Positions 50,159 through 62,276 of a stretch of DNA of 64,000 bases are shown piece after piece (position 1 is the first letter of the stretch; every line of letters begins with the position of its first letter). The notes below the pieces were generated by a model. That model was not told where the DNA came from. It did not search any database and was given only the letters and a program-made list of their open reading frames with translations. Source of the DNA: Torreya grandis (Eukaryota > Streptophyta > Pinopsida > Cupressales > Taxaceae); contig JARHVA010000639.1 of assembly GCA_037957365.1 (NCBI GenBank), forward strand, positions 1,163,501-1,227,500, read 5' to 3'. A program made the translations under genes and the position numbers.

Positions 50159-50262
50159 AGTGGTATCAGAGCAAGGTTGTTGGCTCATAGCTTGATACCA
50201 ACAAGTGGTATCAGAGCAAGGTTGTTGGCTCATAGCTTGATACCAACAAGTGGTATCAGAGC
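50156..50262 (+). promoter_or_regulatory. Three tandem tRNA-Met primer-binding sites of element E
   Basis: TGGTATCAGAGC occurs at 50161-50172, 50206-50217 and 50251-50262, exactly 45 bases apart. The 45-base unit (AACAAG, the site, then AAGGTTGTTGGCTCATAG and CTTGATACC) is present twice in full with no mismatch between the two units. The third site is followed by TAAGGTTGGAGG. The first site is two bases from the LTR. Confidence 0.95.
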
Positions 50263-50362
50263 TAAGGTTGGAGGAAGCAGGTTCTGTGTTTGGTTACAGG
50301 GCACTCTCAGGGGTTTCTGATCGAGTGGGAGTAGAGCAACAGCAGATCAAAGTAAGCTAAGA

Positions 50363-50920
50363 ATGGAGGAGTTGAAAAGCACAGATGGTCACTCACGGTC
50401 CTATGGAAAGAAAGAGCAGGTAAAAGATTATTGTTGGTTGGTAGCAGATCAGCATGAAGAAACTGAAGATACAGATGTAGCAGGTGTTGTTGCACAGGAT
50501 GTGTTTGCAGGTTTCTTGGATAAAGTTGAATCTTGGATAAAAGATTCGGTTGCCTCTTTCCATGCAGCCCTAGGTAGAGGAGCTGGTGAGCCTTGCCAAA
50601 GAATTGGCAAAGGGGAAGTGAAGCTGAAATTGCAGGTGGCCAACACACAGGTGTTGATGAAGGTCATGCAGGTCCCAGGTTTGGAGATATGGCTAATTTA
50701 TTCAGAAATATTGGGTGATGAGAGATGCACAAGAACTCTCACAGCGGATGCACTTGAATTAGCTGGTGGTAAGAAAATAGGTATCCTTTATCTACTTGTT
50801 TATATTACTGATTCTTCTTTTGTTGCGGAGACGTGGCTTCGTAGGCTTGGTCACATGAGCAGGAAGGAGATGCATGTTCTTAAGCGGAAGACAGATATAT
50901 TTGACAGGCTTAAGAACTAG
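50363..50920 (+). CDS. Fused remnant of copia gag end, protease and GAG-pre-integrase (185 aa)
   Basis: This open frame starts about 200 bases after the LTR. Residues 12-25 (RSYGKKEQVKDYCW) resemble the basic stretch and first Cys of a gag knuckle; the rest of the knuckle is gone. Residues 58-68 (WIKDSVASFHA) match the copia protease start W-x-x-D-S-G-A-S-x-H, with Val for the essential Gly. GEPCQRIGKGEVKLKL and VMQVPGLEIWLI follow, as in copia protease. Residues from about 160 (ETWLRRLGHMSRKEMHVL) are the GAG-pre-integrase motif. Intact frame in a young element, but the protease cannot be active. Whether it is translated is unknown. Confidence 0.75.
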   Translation: MEELKSTDGHSRSYGKKEQVKDYCWLVADQHEETEDTDVAGVVAQDVFAGFLDKVESWIKDSVASFHAALGRGAGEPCQRIGKGEVKLKLQVANTQVLMKVMQVPGLEIWLIYSEILGDERCTRTLTADALELAGGKKIGILYLLVYITDSSFVAETWLRRLGHMSRKEMHVLKRKTDIFDRLKN

Positions 50921-51054
50921 AAAGCCTTGGTGTTTATGGAGGAGATGGCGGACAGAACCCAGTGGATGTGGCTGGATACTTCTGAGCAGGGCAATTTGGA
51001 CATGGGTTTTGATTCAAAGAAGCTCGCGGGTAAAAAGTCATCACTCACAGGCGA

Positions 51055-51335
51055 ACACAGGTACCGATGTCGGTCAGGAGGAACCAGCGTCGAACAGACA
51101 GATGCCGATGCCGGTCATATGCAGACCGAAGCCGGCGATGTCGGGCAGGGTAAGACCGATGTCGGTCATGGGACCAACGTCGGCAGTATGTAAGACCGAT
51201 GTCGGTCAGAGGACCGACGTCGGCAGCAGGGACACCAGCGCTGGCAGGTTGGTAGTCAGGTACAGACGCATGGAACCGATGTCGGTCGGATGCAGACTGT
51301 GGAGTGACCGAGGTCGGTCACTGTAACAAATTTTG
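51055..51335 (+). repeat. Cluster of CCGATGTCGG/CCGACGTCGG palindromes in element E
   Basis: At least ten imperfect copies of an ACCGAYGTCGGTC motif, spaced irregularly by 15-40 bases, for example at about 51062, 51099, 51159, 51172, 51196, 51211, 51272 and 51307. The same motif occurs in both LTRs of E and in solo LTR S. Confidence 0.85.
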
Positions 51336-51689
51336 GGTGGACAGCAAGCTGTCAAGGAGTCTCAAACACCCATACAGAGGACTGAAGGTGTAAGTAGGCC
51401 CTCAAATTCGTTGTTCCTCTTCTTTATACTTGTTGCTGATTGTAGAGCAGGAAGGATCCAGGAAACAGGTGTGAGCTTGGCATGGATGAGGATGTGATTC
51501 CTTGGAGGAGAACCAGACAGGTGTGTTTTGGTAGAGATGCCAGCAGGTATGAAAACACAGAGACGAATGGATACCTTAGTAGAAGAATAGAGAGAACGGA
51601 TACGTGAGACGGAAGACCAGGTATATGGTCTTGTGGAGCTGCAGGACAGTGGTACCAGGTTTGACAGGTGGAGGACGGAGCATGGCTTC

Positions 51690-51890
51690 AGTTAATGTCA
51701 GGGTAACTACTGTGATTTGACTTACCAGGGGGATGGTGATTGCAACATCATTCTGTTGCTGTATGTGGATAGTATGCTAGCTAGCAGGTTTGTACATACA
51801 GGGTTTTGCTGAGCTAAGGGTAAGATTAGTTCAGTGGCATGTCATGAGGAGTTTGGAGCAGCGGAATTCTTTGACATGGGAGGAATGGAG
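51690..51890 (+). pseudogene. Copia RT fragment of element E
   Basis: The plus strand reads YQGDGDCNIILLLYVDSMLA (about 51718-51780), a match to the copia RT active-site region, with YVDS in place of YVDD at 51762-51773. In another phase AAEFFDMGGMEITG (about 51858-51900) matches the downstream DMKDLG..ILGMEI block. The rest of RT is missing. Confidence 0.75.
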
Positions 51891-51898
51891 ATCACAGG

Positions 51899-52260
51899 TT
51901 GATTTTGTCTCGAGTGGGAGCTGATGTGAATCAGGTGTTGGCGAGGTTCAGGTTGCAGAGCTGGAGCACACTAAGGGCTGGACAGGTACAGTGTCCAAAA
52001 TCACATGAGGTCTGGTATAGACCTGAGTATTCCCATGCAGTGGGAGCTGTCAGAGAGTTAGGAGCCAATTCAGGGAAGTGGGTTCTCAGGTTTTCTGAGA
52101 GGGACCGGCAGCAGGTGTTGCTATGCAGGGTCAGGACTTCACTACAGGTGTTGTAGGTTCGGATGTGGCAGGGTACTCGGATGACAGGTGGTACACCACG
52201 GGATGTGTGGTGGGTTGTCTTCAGGTGGGAGCTTGAAGAGGAATACAAACCAGGAAACAG
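51899..52260 (+). pseudogene. Copia RT C-terminus and RNase H fragment of element E
   Basis: The plus strand reads VWYRPEYSHAVGAV, then GANSGKWVLRFS, as in copia TRPDIAHAVG......NPGKEHW..VKWILRYL, with a short deletion. A phase change leads to VGSDVAGYSDDR and WYTTGCVVGCLQVGA, which fit the RNase H GY.DAD.AGD.D.R.STTGY motif. The true catalytic residues are not all present. The fragment ends before the purine tract. Confidence 0.75.
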
Positions 52261-52304
52261 ATTAGACAGAGTACAGGTACAGGTACAGTGCAGCTGTTTA
52301 TCTC

Positions 52305-52315
52305 CAAGTGGGAGA
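52305..52315 (+). promoter_or_regulatory. Polypurine tract of element E
   Basis: CAAGTGGGAGA lies one base before the 3' LTR start TGTTAGG at 52317. This AAGTGGGAGATTGTTAGG arrangement is common in plant copia elements. Confidence 0.9.
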
Positions 52316-52316
52316 T

Positions 52317-53491
52317 TGTTAGGATTGTGGAGCTAAAAGCTTCACTGATGCAGACATGGAGGAGGTTGCAGGAGAGTTGCAGAAGTGTCAGAAGTGTTTG
52401 GCATTGGTCTGGCCAACCGGCGTCGGCAGGGTAAGACAGGAAGGCAACCGACGTCGGTCATATATCGGCCGGTGTCGGCGACCCCAGGCAGACAGGGACC
52501 GACGTCGGTCGCCTGTGTGGTTCGACTGCGAGTTAATTACGGGCAGTGGGTTGACGAACCAAGTGTTTGCATGATGAGTGCTAATTTTAGACTCATAGCT
52601 GCGGATCTAATTATGGTAATTAGATGTCTAATCATTTTTTGGATGAGATCTATATAATAGACTCATGGTTGTATTAGAAAAGTGTGCTAGGGAGTAAGAG
52701 AGCATAATTATAAGCTCCTTCTGTGTGTGAGGTAGAGCAATGGTGCATTCCTCCTAGTGCCTCAGTACCAGGTGTGTTGGTGCTGGATTGGAGAGCCAGC
52801 TGGGTTCTTCAAGAGTGTAGGATCTTGGTCACAGTTGCATGGCCTATATAGGAGATCTACATGGTAAGTAAGATCATTGATCTGTAGGTGTATGTGTGTG
52901 CAAGGTCGAGGTTCACAGGTGAATAGAACCGTTGTTTGATTTGCAGGTGTGCAAGGTCATATAGACAGCAACACAACAGGGAGCAGTATCAGGCAGGATC
53001 TACTTGGAGTACAGGTGTGTACTCGGATAGAGCAAGAGGAAGGCAAGGGAGTTCCTTCCATAAGTATGGTCTGTTGAATTGCAGGTTGTTGCAGATTCAT
53101 GGGAGATCTACTTGAAGTACCTTGAGTACTTGTGGAGCACGTGGAGTGCTTGTGGAGTGCGTGTAGCACTTGTGGTGTGCGTGGAGCACGGGAGGTGAAC
53201 ACCAACTCTGTATTTTGAGTTGGGTGTTGGGACCTGTGAGAGGGAGAGCTTTGGAGAGAAGAATTACTGTTCACTTGAGGTGTGGGAAACCTCTGTAAGG
53301 TGGTGGAGAAGAAGTGGCATCTTCTTTATTGTATTCTTTTCTGTATAAAGTGTTAATACAAGATTGTGTATTGTCTCTCATATCATGTGTTATTCTGAAT
53401 TCTAGTTACTTGGTGAATCTGGTTAATTTCCGCATATTAAGTTGCTTGGTTTGGTAATCAAATTGTGTGCTTCCGGTTTATCCTCCCAACA
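52317..53491 (+). repeat. Element E 3' LTR
   Basis: 1175 bp, nearly identical to 48984-50158 with no indel seen. It ends CCTCCCAACA before CATTT. Confidence 0.95.
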
Positions 53492-53607
53492 CATTTGTCT
53501 CCTAAAAACCTTTTCCCTAAAAATTTTATTCTCTATTGTACCCTCTCTAATAATTTCCCATATTTTATCTTCCTTTTCCTCACCTTAATCTCCTTTTGTC
53601 ATTGGAT

Positions 53608-54509
53608 TGTACTAGGTCGACTTGATTGACCCTGTATAATTTTGGATAATTTTCACTCAGGAACTAGTTTGGCCTTTGGCTAACCTAGCTCATGACCTAG
53701 TGAATTATTTTATAAAATTGTGCTAGGTTGATTGGGTCAATCCTATTGGCCAGGATTTTTAGAATGGTTTAGGGTCAAATTTGCCTATATATACAAGTTC
53801 ATTTTGCCATTATTTAGAGAAGAGAAGTAGAAGTAAGAGCTATTGTGAATCTGTTTATCCACCATTCTAATTGAGGAACAAGCTTAAGGTTTCATACTTT
53901 ATTTGGAGATACATATATTGTCTTATGGATAAGTATTTTGGATGAATTGATAGGTTGTGTAGCCTACAGCTGATTTATCTTTGTCATCCTTACATACAAA
54001 ACAACCTCTTATGAAGTACCTTGGCAAAGGGAGAGATTTAGGCTCGGTAGGTTTGTCTTCAAAGGTAAGTATTTTTAAACTTTTTCCTTCTTTGTAAAAG
54101 TAGATAGATATGCATTTGTACTTATCTTCCATGCATTAGTATTCCATATATATTGACATTAGTATATATCTCTTATGCATGTTTAATTTTATTATTTCTA
54201 ACCCCCACTTTATGCCATAAGATTTGGGGAACACTAGATTAGATTTATTTTACTTTTTATTAGTTTAGTGAGATATCAAAACTCAAGAATCGCTTAGGGT
54301 TATTATGTGATTGTTCTTGACTGCAGGCTTTGAAACCCTCCTTAGCACAGTGTATTATGGTAAGAGTTCTCCTAATAAGGTCTAGTAGATCCCCATATTA
54401 GTCATGTTCCCACTTAACAAATGTGTCCCCAATCAGAAGAGTATGGTATGATCTATATTCTCTGAGTTAGGACTAATTTATAGACATGATGCATTTTTGA
54501 TTGCATACA
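53608..54509 (+). repeat. H 3' LTR, uninterrupted
   Basis: 902 bp from TGTACTAGGTCGAC to GCATACA. It gives the empty-site sequence for B-right (after about 53705) and for I (54059-54063, GTAAG). It holds the TATA box TATATATA at 53786-53793 and a perfect splice-donor-like CAAAGGTAAGTATTTT at 54054-54069. Confidence 0.85.
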
Positions 54510-55916
54510 AGTGGATCTTTCCCATTGAGTTATAGTTCACAAACGCAAAACCCCTGGGTATTTATTTAAATTATAACATGTTGTGAAGTTGAGAAATGAA
54601 TACATGTGGATAGGCTCCCATTCATTTAGACTATAGATCTATGTTATGTGACACTATCTCACATACCCATGACTTGTTTGTGAATATTTGAATGTCAACC
54701 CTCCTATCTATGTAGAAATGATAAACGATGTCAAGTGGCACATTTGGATTGAATCTCACACTTAAAAGGGTATGTATATCAATTTATATATGTTTTCAAT
54801 TTTAATAATAAGTCCTCATGACACTACAGATATGTGACATGTGGTTTACTACAAAGGGTTTGAAAGGGTTTTCCATAGTATTTGAGTTACAAAGATGTGA
54901 GAAATCATGATAAGTGGAATCTTATGACCAAGTCTCATACCTATAGATTGTAATACTTTTTTAAAAAAATTATGCTCAATGCATCACGAGAATATGAATA
55001 AATGGGATGTGGCCATGTGGAAAATTCTAAATGAGTTCCCAAACTCATGAATAAATGTGAATGAATGAAAAGTTTTGAAATTATGACATGTGATGGAATG
55101 TGATTGGGGTGCATCCACACAATGTAGATATTTTAAAAATTAATTTATCTCAAGGTCACAAAGCTATGATTGAATACACTTGGAACAAATCTAATGACTT
55201 AGACCATTGTAGTGAATGTTTCCAAATACAAATGTTTTTATCATGGGTCTATATGATGTGATTTCATGCAAGGTCGACACATGAAATATGATAGTATTTG
55301 GAGGATAAAAATAAATTTAAGTGATGTGTAATGCTACAAGAATGCAACATGTTATATATGATGTGAGGCCTTACATCAATGATAGTGGAATCCGTGTATG
55401 CCCATACTTATGAATAATAAAACTTGGCTATAAATGCATGTGACAACACATAAATGATTTGAGTAATTTTTTAAACCTACATACAAAAAGTAAAACTAAT
55501 ATCAAACCTTTCAAAGGGCACTTAATCAATAAAGTTGACAAATTTTTTCCAACAAGGCCACATCACTCATCATTGATCCCTAAAATATAGAATGAATTCA
55601 GGCATAGAAATGAAGTATTTCAATCAAAGAATATAAGTATGCATCTAAAGCATGTAAAACATGATATTAAAATACAATGAAATAATTAAAAATTATGATT
55701 TAATATATTGAATTCAAACTGAATATGAAAGATCAAACATTTTCATGAATCCAATCCCCATAAACATGCACTTGCTAAGATAAATGCTTATAGGTTAAGG
55801 GGGTATCCATTTTAAAATAAATGGGGGATCATTAGGATTTATTGTAAAACATGTTTGAATCACTCTCAATCCATATCAAAAAAATCATTGTAAAGTATTA
55901 AAGCCAAATCATTAGT
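54510..55916. other. Unassigned AT-rich stretch, perhaps the 3' part of another element
   Basis: No frame over 60 codons. Near 55800-55835 the plus strand has purine runs (TTAAGGGGGTA and AAATGGGGGA) followed by TCATTAGGATTTATTG. This looks like a purine tract followed by an LTR start of the TGTTAGGATT type with a changed second base. I could not find the partner LTR. Confidence 0.4.
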
Positions 55917-57984
<2,068 letters not shown>

Positions 57985-57996
57985 TTTCCTTATATC

Positions 57997-58152
57997 TGTT
58001 AGGTGAATAGTTTGTCACCAACTAACTGATGAGCAAAATAGGTTGTTTCAACCACAGCACAGGGAGATTTATTAGCCAAATGTGTATGTCAACCACATAA
58101 AAAGGGGACAAATCTCTCCTCTCATCAAGGGGAGGTTCCCTATAAATATGAG

Positions 58153-58216
<64 letters not shown>

Positions 58217-58813
58217 CTGAAAATAACACTCAGGGGTAGGATAACACCATACAACTCTCTTTTTTTTAGAGATGATGTTCACAAATCAAAGGAGAAATCC
58301 TGGTGAAATGATAGAAGGCATTTCTCTTCTTTCAGAAGTGTTGTTCAACAAACAATAGGAATCTTTCTGGTAGTCCTTTAAAGCCATTTGAACTCTTCAT
58401 TTAAGTCCTTTAAGCCATTTTAACTCTTCAAAGCGGTTGAACTTTGAACTCGTTGAAGCACTTAACTCTTTTTGAACCTTTGAACTCATTGAACCTTGCT
58501 GAAGCGGGGTTTAATGGTTCAATGTTTCATTCCATTTGTTTGAAGCCTATCAATGGACCTTTTGGTTGAACCTCAACATTGAACCAACCTTAAAATTGCC
58601 TAAGTGTTTGGAAGTTGTTCCTTTATGAGAGTCCATTTGTTGAAGTTGTTGAACCCATTAAACCTATGAGTCCCTTAACTAAAAATGCTTAAATAATTAA
58701 ATAACTTGAGCACTTAGAACATTTTTTGAGAAGGGAAGAGAAAATTGTGGCATGCAAGACCAAAATAGTTGATATGTTGTCTCAAAAACAAGTGACATAT
58801 TTTGGGAACAACA
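57997..58813 (-). repeat. Element D 3' LTR (left), internally shortened
   Basis: 57997-58378 matches 62577-62905. The next part of the right LTR (about 62906-63890) is missing here, and similarity resumes with the TTGAACCTTTGAACC-type part (58430-58560 against 63910-64000). The end at AACAACA (58813) is tentative. An (AT)n tract lies at 58157-58214. Confidence 0.7.
58157..58214 (+). repeat. (AT)n microsatellite in the D left LTR
   Basis: About 29 AT units where the right LTR (62737-62748) has only about six. Confidence 0.97.
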
Positions 58814-59026
58814 GCTAGCTCCAATTAGGGAACTTCCATCGATTGTAAAAAAAATTGAAGGGAGTAGAATCTAGAATCTCCGGTGCCTTTAATTATGCCA
58901 TTGGGCTATGGAGTCCTGCTACCCAAAAAGAAAGGCACAAAAAATGAACAAAAATGAATAACACAAAACAAGCTAAAGACTATACAAAAATTATACATAT
59001 GTACAAGCTGATCTTATCTGATACTT

Positions 59027-59405
59027 CAAGGATTGAAGTGCTTCAGATGCCACCCACTGTGAGACAATGAAAATGGTGTTTTGTCTTGATATATTAGTAA
59101 GAAACCATTTTCTCCCCAGAAGTGATGATTGGCAAATGGACCTCTACACCAAGAATCAAATTTTCTATGCATTCCTTTTGGTTCTCTCCTCTTGCCCCAC
59201 AACAAGACTTGATTTCCAGTCTGAAAATCATGATTCTTTATTCTCTTGCAGAAGAGTTTCTTTACCTAATTTTGATGTGCAACAGTATGGTCCATTACCA
59301 TAATTCACTATTCTTTTGGTTCAGTCCAACACATGATTTAATTGTGAGCATCAAACACCTACCAATGATTAGCATTGTCAGGCACACTTGGTCGAAAGAC
59401 CAGCT
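59027..59405 (-). pseudogene. Element D: linker after RNase H and integrase C-terminal domain
   Basis: On the minus strand LVFRPSVPDNANHW (about 59400-59356) is the short conserved block that follows the second RNase H in Tat elements. After stops the sequence VKKLFCKRIKNHDFQTG, then NQVLLWGKRREPKGMHRKFD, then WCRGPF and GWHLKHF (59300-59027) matches the integrase tail of the same branch (F.IGD.VL.WD.RRE..GKHGKFD..W.GPF). The H2C2 finger and DDE core that should lie between are missing. Confidence 0.78.
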
Positions 59406-59418
59406 TGATAGTGTAGTT

Positions 59419-59900
59419 CTACTCTTCAAAGTATTTGTGAGGAACCAAGAGGGTCATAGAGACAACTAATGAATTTGCATGACTATGAATCTCTCTAGGC
59501 ACTGCAGATATATTGAAAGTATCAAAATTTTCAATATAGTCCCATACTAGATTGCGGTAATGGTGAAATATTTTCTTCTTGGTTTGACACAAGTTCCTCA
59601 CTTGACAAATCATCAGTTTAACATCTCCTTTAGCATGAAGGAGTTTAAAACCTCTGTCTTGAGCTGCCTTCAACCTGAGTAACAAAGATTCATACTCGAC
59701 AATGTTGTTGATGTTGCTAAACTACAACTTGTATGAAGAAGGAAAAATATCTCCTTGAGGAGATATTAGAACAATCTCAGCTCTAACACTGATAGAAGAG
59801 TAGTTGCCATCAAATTTTAGAATACATACACCACCAAAAATTGCTCCTTTCTCAGATGTTCCTTCATTTGGAGGGGTGGGTCCTTCTGCACCTACACTAT
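59419..59900 (-). pseudogene. Element D: RNase H domain (Tat second, archaeal-like type)
   Basis: The minus strand reads CILKFDGNYSS, VRAEIVLISPQGDIFPSSYK, a stop, FSNINNIVEYESLLLRLKAA, LLHAKGDVKLMICQV, YRNLVWDYIENFDTFNIS and AVPREIHSHANSL. This is the type-I RNase H pattern FDGA.......G.VL.SP......S..L.F..TNN.AEYEAL..GL..A, then .GDS.L...QV, then R..N..AD.LA. Asp, Glu and Asp equivalents (FDG, VEYE, KGD) are kept; the last (N-x-x-A-D/N) reads HAN. The position after protease, with no RT between, is odd. Confidence 0.82.
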
Positions 59901-60099
59901 GCTTTATTAATTCTTTTGTTGTCTCATCTAAATTAATTTTTGGATTGCCACCTATAGGTCTTTCATCTAATAAAACATGAACATCCTCTGTGGTCAAGAA
60001 AAAGTTACCCATTCCTAAAGACTCAAACATAATTTGAGCTTCAGGGGTTGATGTTTGGGTGACAATATATTTTGCCTCCTTCTCAGAAAGTAGCCTCTA

Positions 60100-60450
60100 T
60101 ATGATGCCTTTGACAAGGATCCTCACCTTAGATAGGTCCATGCTCAATTCTCCACCAATGTCCTTACAAAAATTTTAACCAAAAAAGATGCTGTAGGAGG
60201 CTGGGACATCATCCATTAGGACTGTCATCTTAATTCTCTTATTCAGGAATGTTGCAAATACAAATTGGGCATCCTTGATTTGTCCCAGTAGTGGAAATTG
60301 TTTGTTCTCTATGGAGAAACATCTCCCAAAGGTCTTGGTTAGTGTGAGTCCAAGAGATTCTACCATTTTAGCGGGCATGACATTGTCAGATGTACCTAAG
60401 TCTATTATGCAATTGTTAAGTTAGTGTCCATTTATTAGCAGGGAAACACA
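60100..60450 (-). pseudogene. Element D: aspartic protease
   Basis: The minus strand has CIIDLGTSDNVMPAKMVESL (about 60418-60361), then LTKTFGRCFSIENK, PLLGQIKDAQFVFATF and MDDVPASYSIFFG. Tat-type retropepsins read IDTGSS.NVMPL.VM..LGL and continue with LG.IKD.......P. The active site is DLG where D-T-G is expected. A 67-residue piece (60378-60175) is open. Confidence 0.8.
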
Positions 60451-61099
60451 AAATGGTTATGTTTTTCTAGGAGTAGATAGAGGAGTAATGAAAAGGTTAT
60501 TCTAGGTGGATGTGTTCTTGGGGGGACCAAGAGTTACTTTCAAAATTTCTTGTCTTGCAGGGATAGCTTTATCCTTTACATATTGAACCAACTTATTTAA
60601 CTGCTCAGGGTTGGATTGTAGGAATTCAAATTTAGACATTTGAATTTTGGTTTTATTGACATGGTCAATTATATCAAATGTCTGAAATGAATTAGGAACA
60701 GGGGAAGTTCATCCTTCTAGTTTTTTGGGAGTATGAGACTGATCTACAAATTTGAAGCAAAAGATGTAGGAACATTTGGGGTACTTACTTTTTTAGTAAT
60801 TACCAGGTCATTTGATTGAAAAGGCAGAGTAGTCCCTCGTTTAGCAATTAAAATTGATGGTTGAGATCGCTCCCCTGATTTTCCCTTATCAGCTTGTTAG
60901 ACTGACTGGTTCTGGGATTAGGTAAATATAACATATGATCCATCAAATGCTTCTGACTTCTTCCTGGTAATTCAAGAAACCAATGTTGGAGTCACCAGCT
61001 AATTCTTCTTCTTCCTCTGTGAAGAGATTAGCATCATCTTCTGGGTTTAACTCAGATTGTAAAGAGAAATCATATTCTCTTTCAAGATATCCAACTGCT

Positions 61100-61900
61100 G
61101 ATTTGGTTGCCCTTGATTACAGGCAGCATTGCCTTGGTATGACTAGTTGGGAAACGTCCTCCTTGGTATATCTTGGTATGAAGGAGGAGTAGACATCCCT
61201 TGTGCCATTTGCTTTTTGAGAGCTAGCAACTCATTTGCTAGCTTCTGCACCATTGGATCAATGGTGCATGTAGATGGATATTTAGAGGATGAAGAAGATT
61301 TAACTCTGTTAGGATCTCTCCTTATCTTTCCTACCAAGATAAGATCATCTTCTACTTCAGTGGCCAAATCTTGAGTAGCAGCAATGTCTATGTGGCCATA
61401 ACATCTTAGTAGAAAATTCACTTCAGGCAGCTAAGAGTTTATGAAGAAGCATTTGAGATTCTTAATTGTTCGCTGAGCAATTGTAGGAATCCTATTCCTC
61501 AGCTTGTCTAACTTAGCTATGAAATCTCTCATTGGTTCATGAGGCTCCTTTTTCATTTTTGTGAGTTGAGCCAGCAGGGCATGTGCATCTTCTGCATGCT
61601 TGAACTTGGATTCAAATTTGGCTTTGAGAGTGTTCTAGTTAGTCACTGACTAAGCCTGTAGATGGTAGAACCATTCTTCAACAGCACCTTGTAATGTCTC
61701 TATGAACAACCTAACTGCTACGTCTTCATACTCCACACTTATCATGCCATAGGCTATGCTAAAGGCTACAATATATTCATCAGGATGAACTCTCCCATCA
61801 CCAAAGAATTTGGGGAAATTCTTCCTTAAACTGCATGGTAGCTCATGTAGAGGTGGAGTTAAATTGAGTGGGCCAAAAGAGTTACCCCAAGGGCCTTAAA
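61100..61900 (-). pseudogene. Element D: gag
   Basis: Minus-strand blocks in order: FPKFFGDGRVHPDEYIVAF, VEYEDVAVRLFIETLQGAVE, EWFYHLQA, KFESKFKHAEDAHALLAQLT, KMKKEPHEPMRDFIAKLDKL, RNRIPTIAQRTIKNL. This is the retrotransposon gag domain. After it, LPEVNFLLRCYGHIDIAATQ and DLATEVEDDLILVGK match the C-terminal part of Tat/Ogre gag. The last piece (61421-61143, 92 residues) is open and includes a SSSSSKYPST linker. Three or four stops break the rest. Confidence 0.85.
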
Positions 61901-62276
61901 CTACCATTATATGGCTATGGAAAGGGGGAATAACAAATCTTGGTGGCATATGTACGGGTAAAGCTCTACTAGCAGAGGAAAAATAATCTCTACCTTGTAT
62001 TGGTGACTTGGTGTTGGTAGGAGGAAGACTCTTAGTTTGTTGAAGGTGAGTTTGTGGAGGAAACAAATCAAAATTTCTCTACTGCACCAACTAAAAAATA
62101 GGGTCAACAACACCTTGAGCTTTCTAGCTTTTTGTATAGTGTGGAGCTACCAGATTGTAGAATAAAAATGGAAAAAAATTGGCCCTGCTTTAGCTTGGAG
62201 CTTGAGGCTCTAAACTGCTCATTCTTCCCCAGTGGAGAAAATGAATAAGGAAAAGAACTGAAACTGCTCATTTTTC

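Larger units (their letters stand above)
48984..53491 (+). mobile_element. Element E: young, internally deleted Ty1/copia element, target duplication CATTT
   Basis: Two 1175-bp LTRs (48984-50158 and 52317-53491) with TGTTAGG...CCAACA ends are flanked by exact CATTT (48979-48983 and 53492-53496). I count about 13 differences between the LTRs (about 1.1%), mostly C/T and G/A changes, so it is the youngest insertion here. The internal region is only 2158 bp: tripled tRNA-Met primer site, a protease and GAG-pre-integrase fragment, a palindrome-rich stretch, an RT fragment and an RNase H fragment, then the purine tract CAAGTGGGAGA. Integrase and most of gag are absent. It is GC-richer than its surroundings. 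Confidence 0.93.
18431..54509 (+). mobile_element. Element H: long gypsy-type element with gag-protease and antisense PMD, host of B-right, I and E
   Basis: Its 5' LTR is in three pieces, 18431-18530, 30766-31132 and 36232-36676 (about 930 bases in all), split by B-right and I. The 3' LTR is 53608-54509 (902 bases). The pieces align to the 3' LTR in order and without large gaps. The internal region, without E, is about 12.4 kb: a repeat-rich leader, gag and protease on the plus strand, a proline-rich tail, a long non-coding part, and an antisense plant-mobile-domain frame. I find no RT, RNase H or integrase, so H was probably non-autonomous. Extra antisense frames between pol and the 3' LTR are known for Tat-lineage elements, which fits the protease type. 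Confidence 0.8.

Noticed and set aside
50132..50320. Plus-strand 62-codon frame with repeated PTSGIRA units
   Set aside because: It is the translation of the 45-base primer-site repeat; the start lies in the LTR and no coding role is supported.
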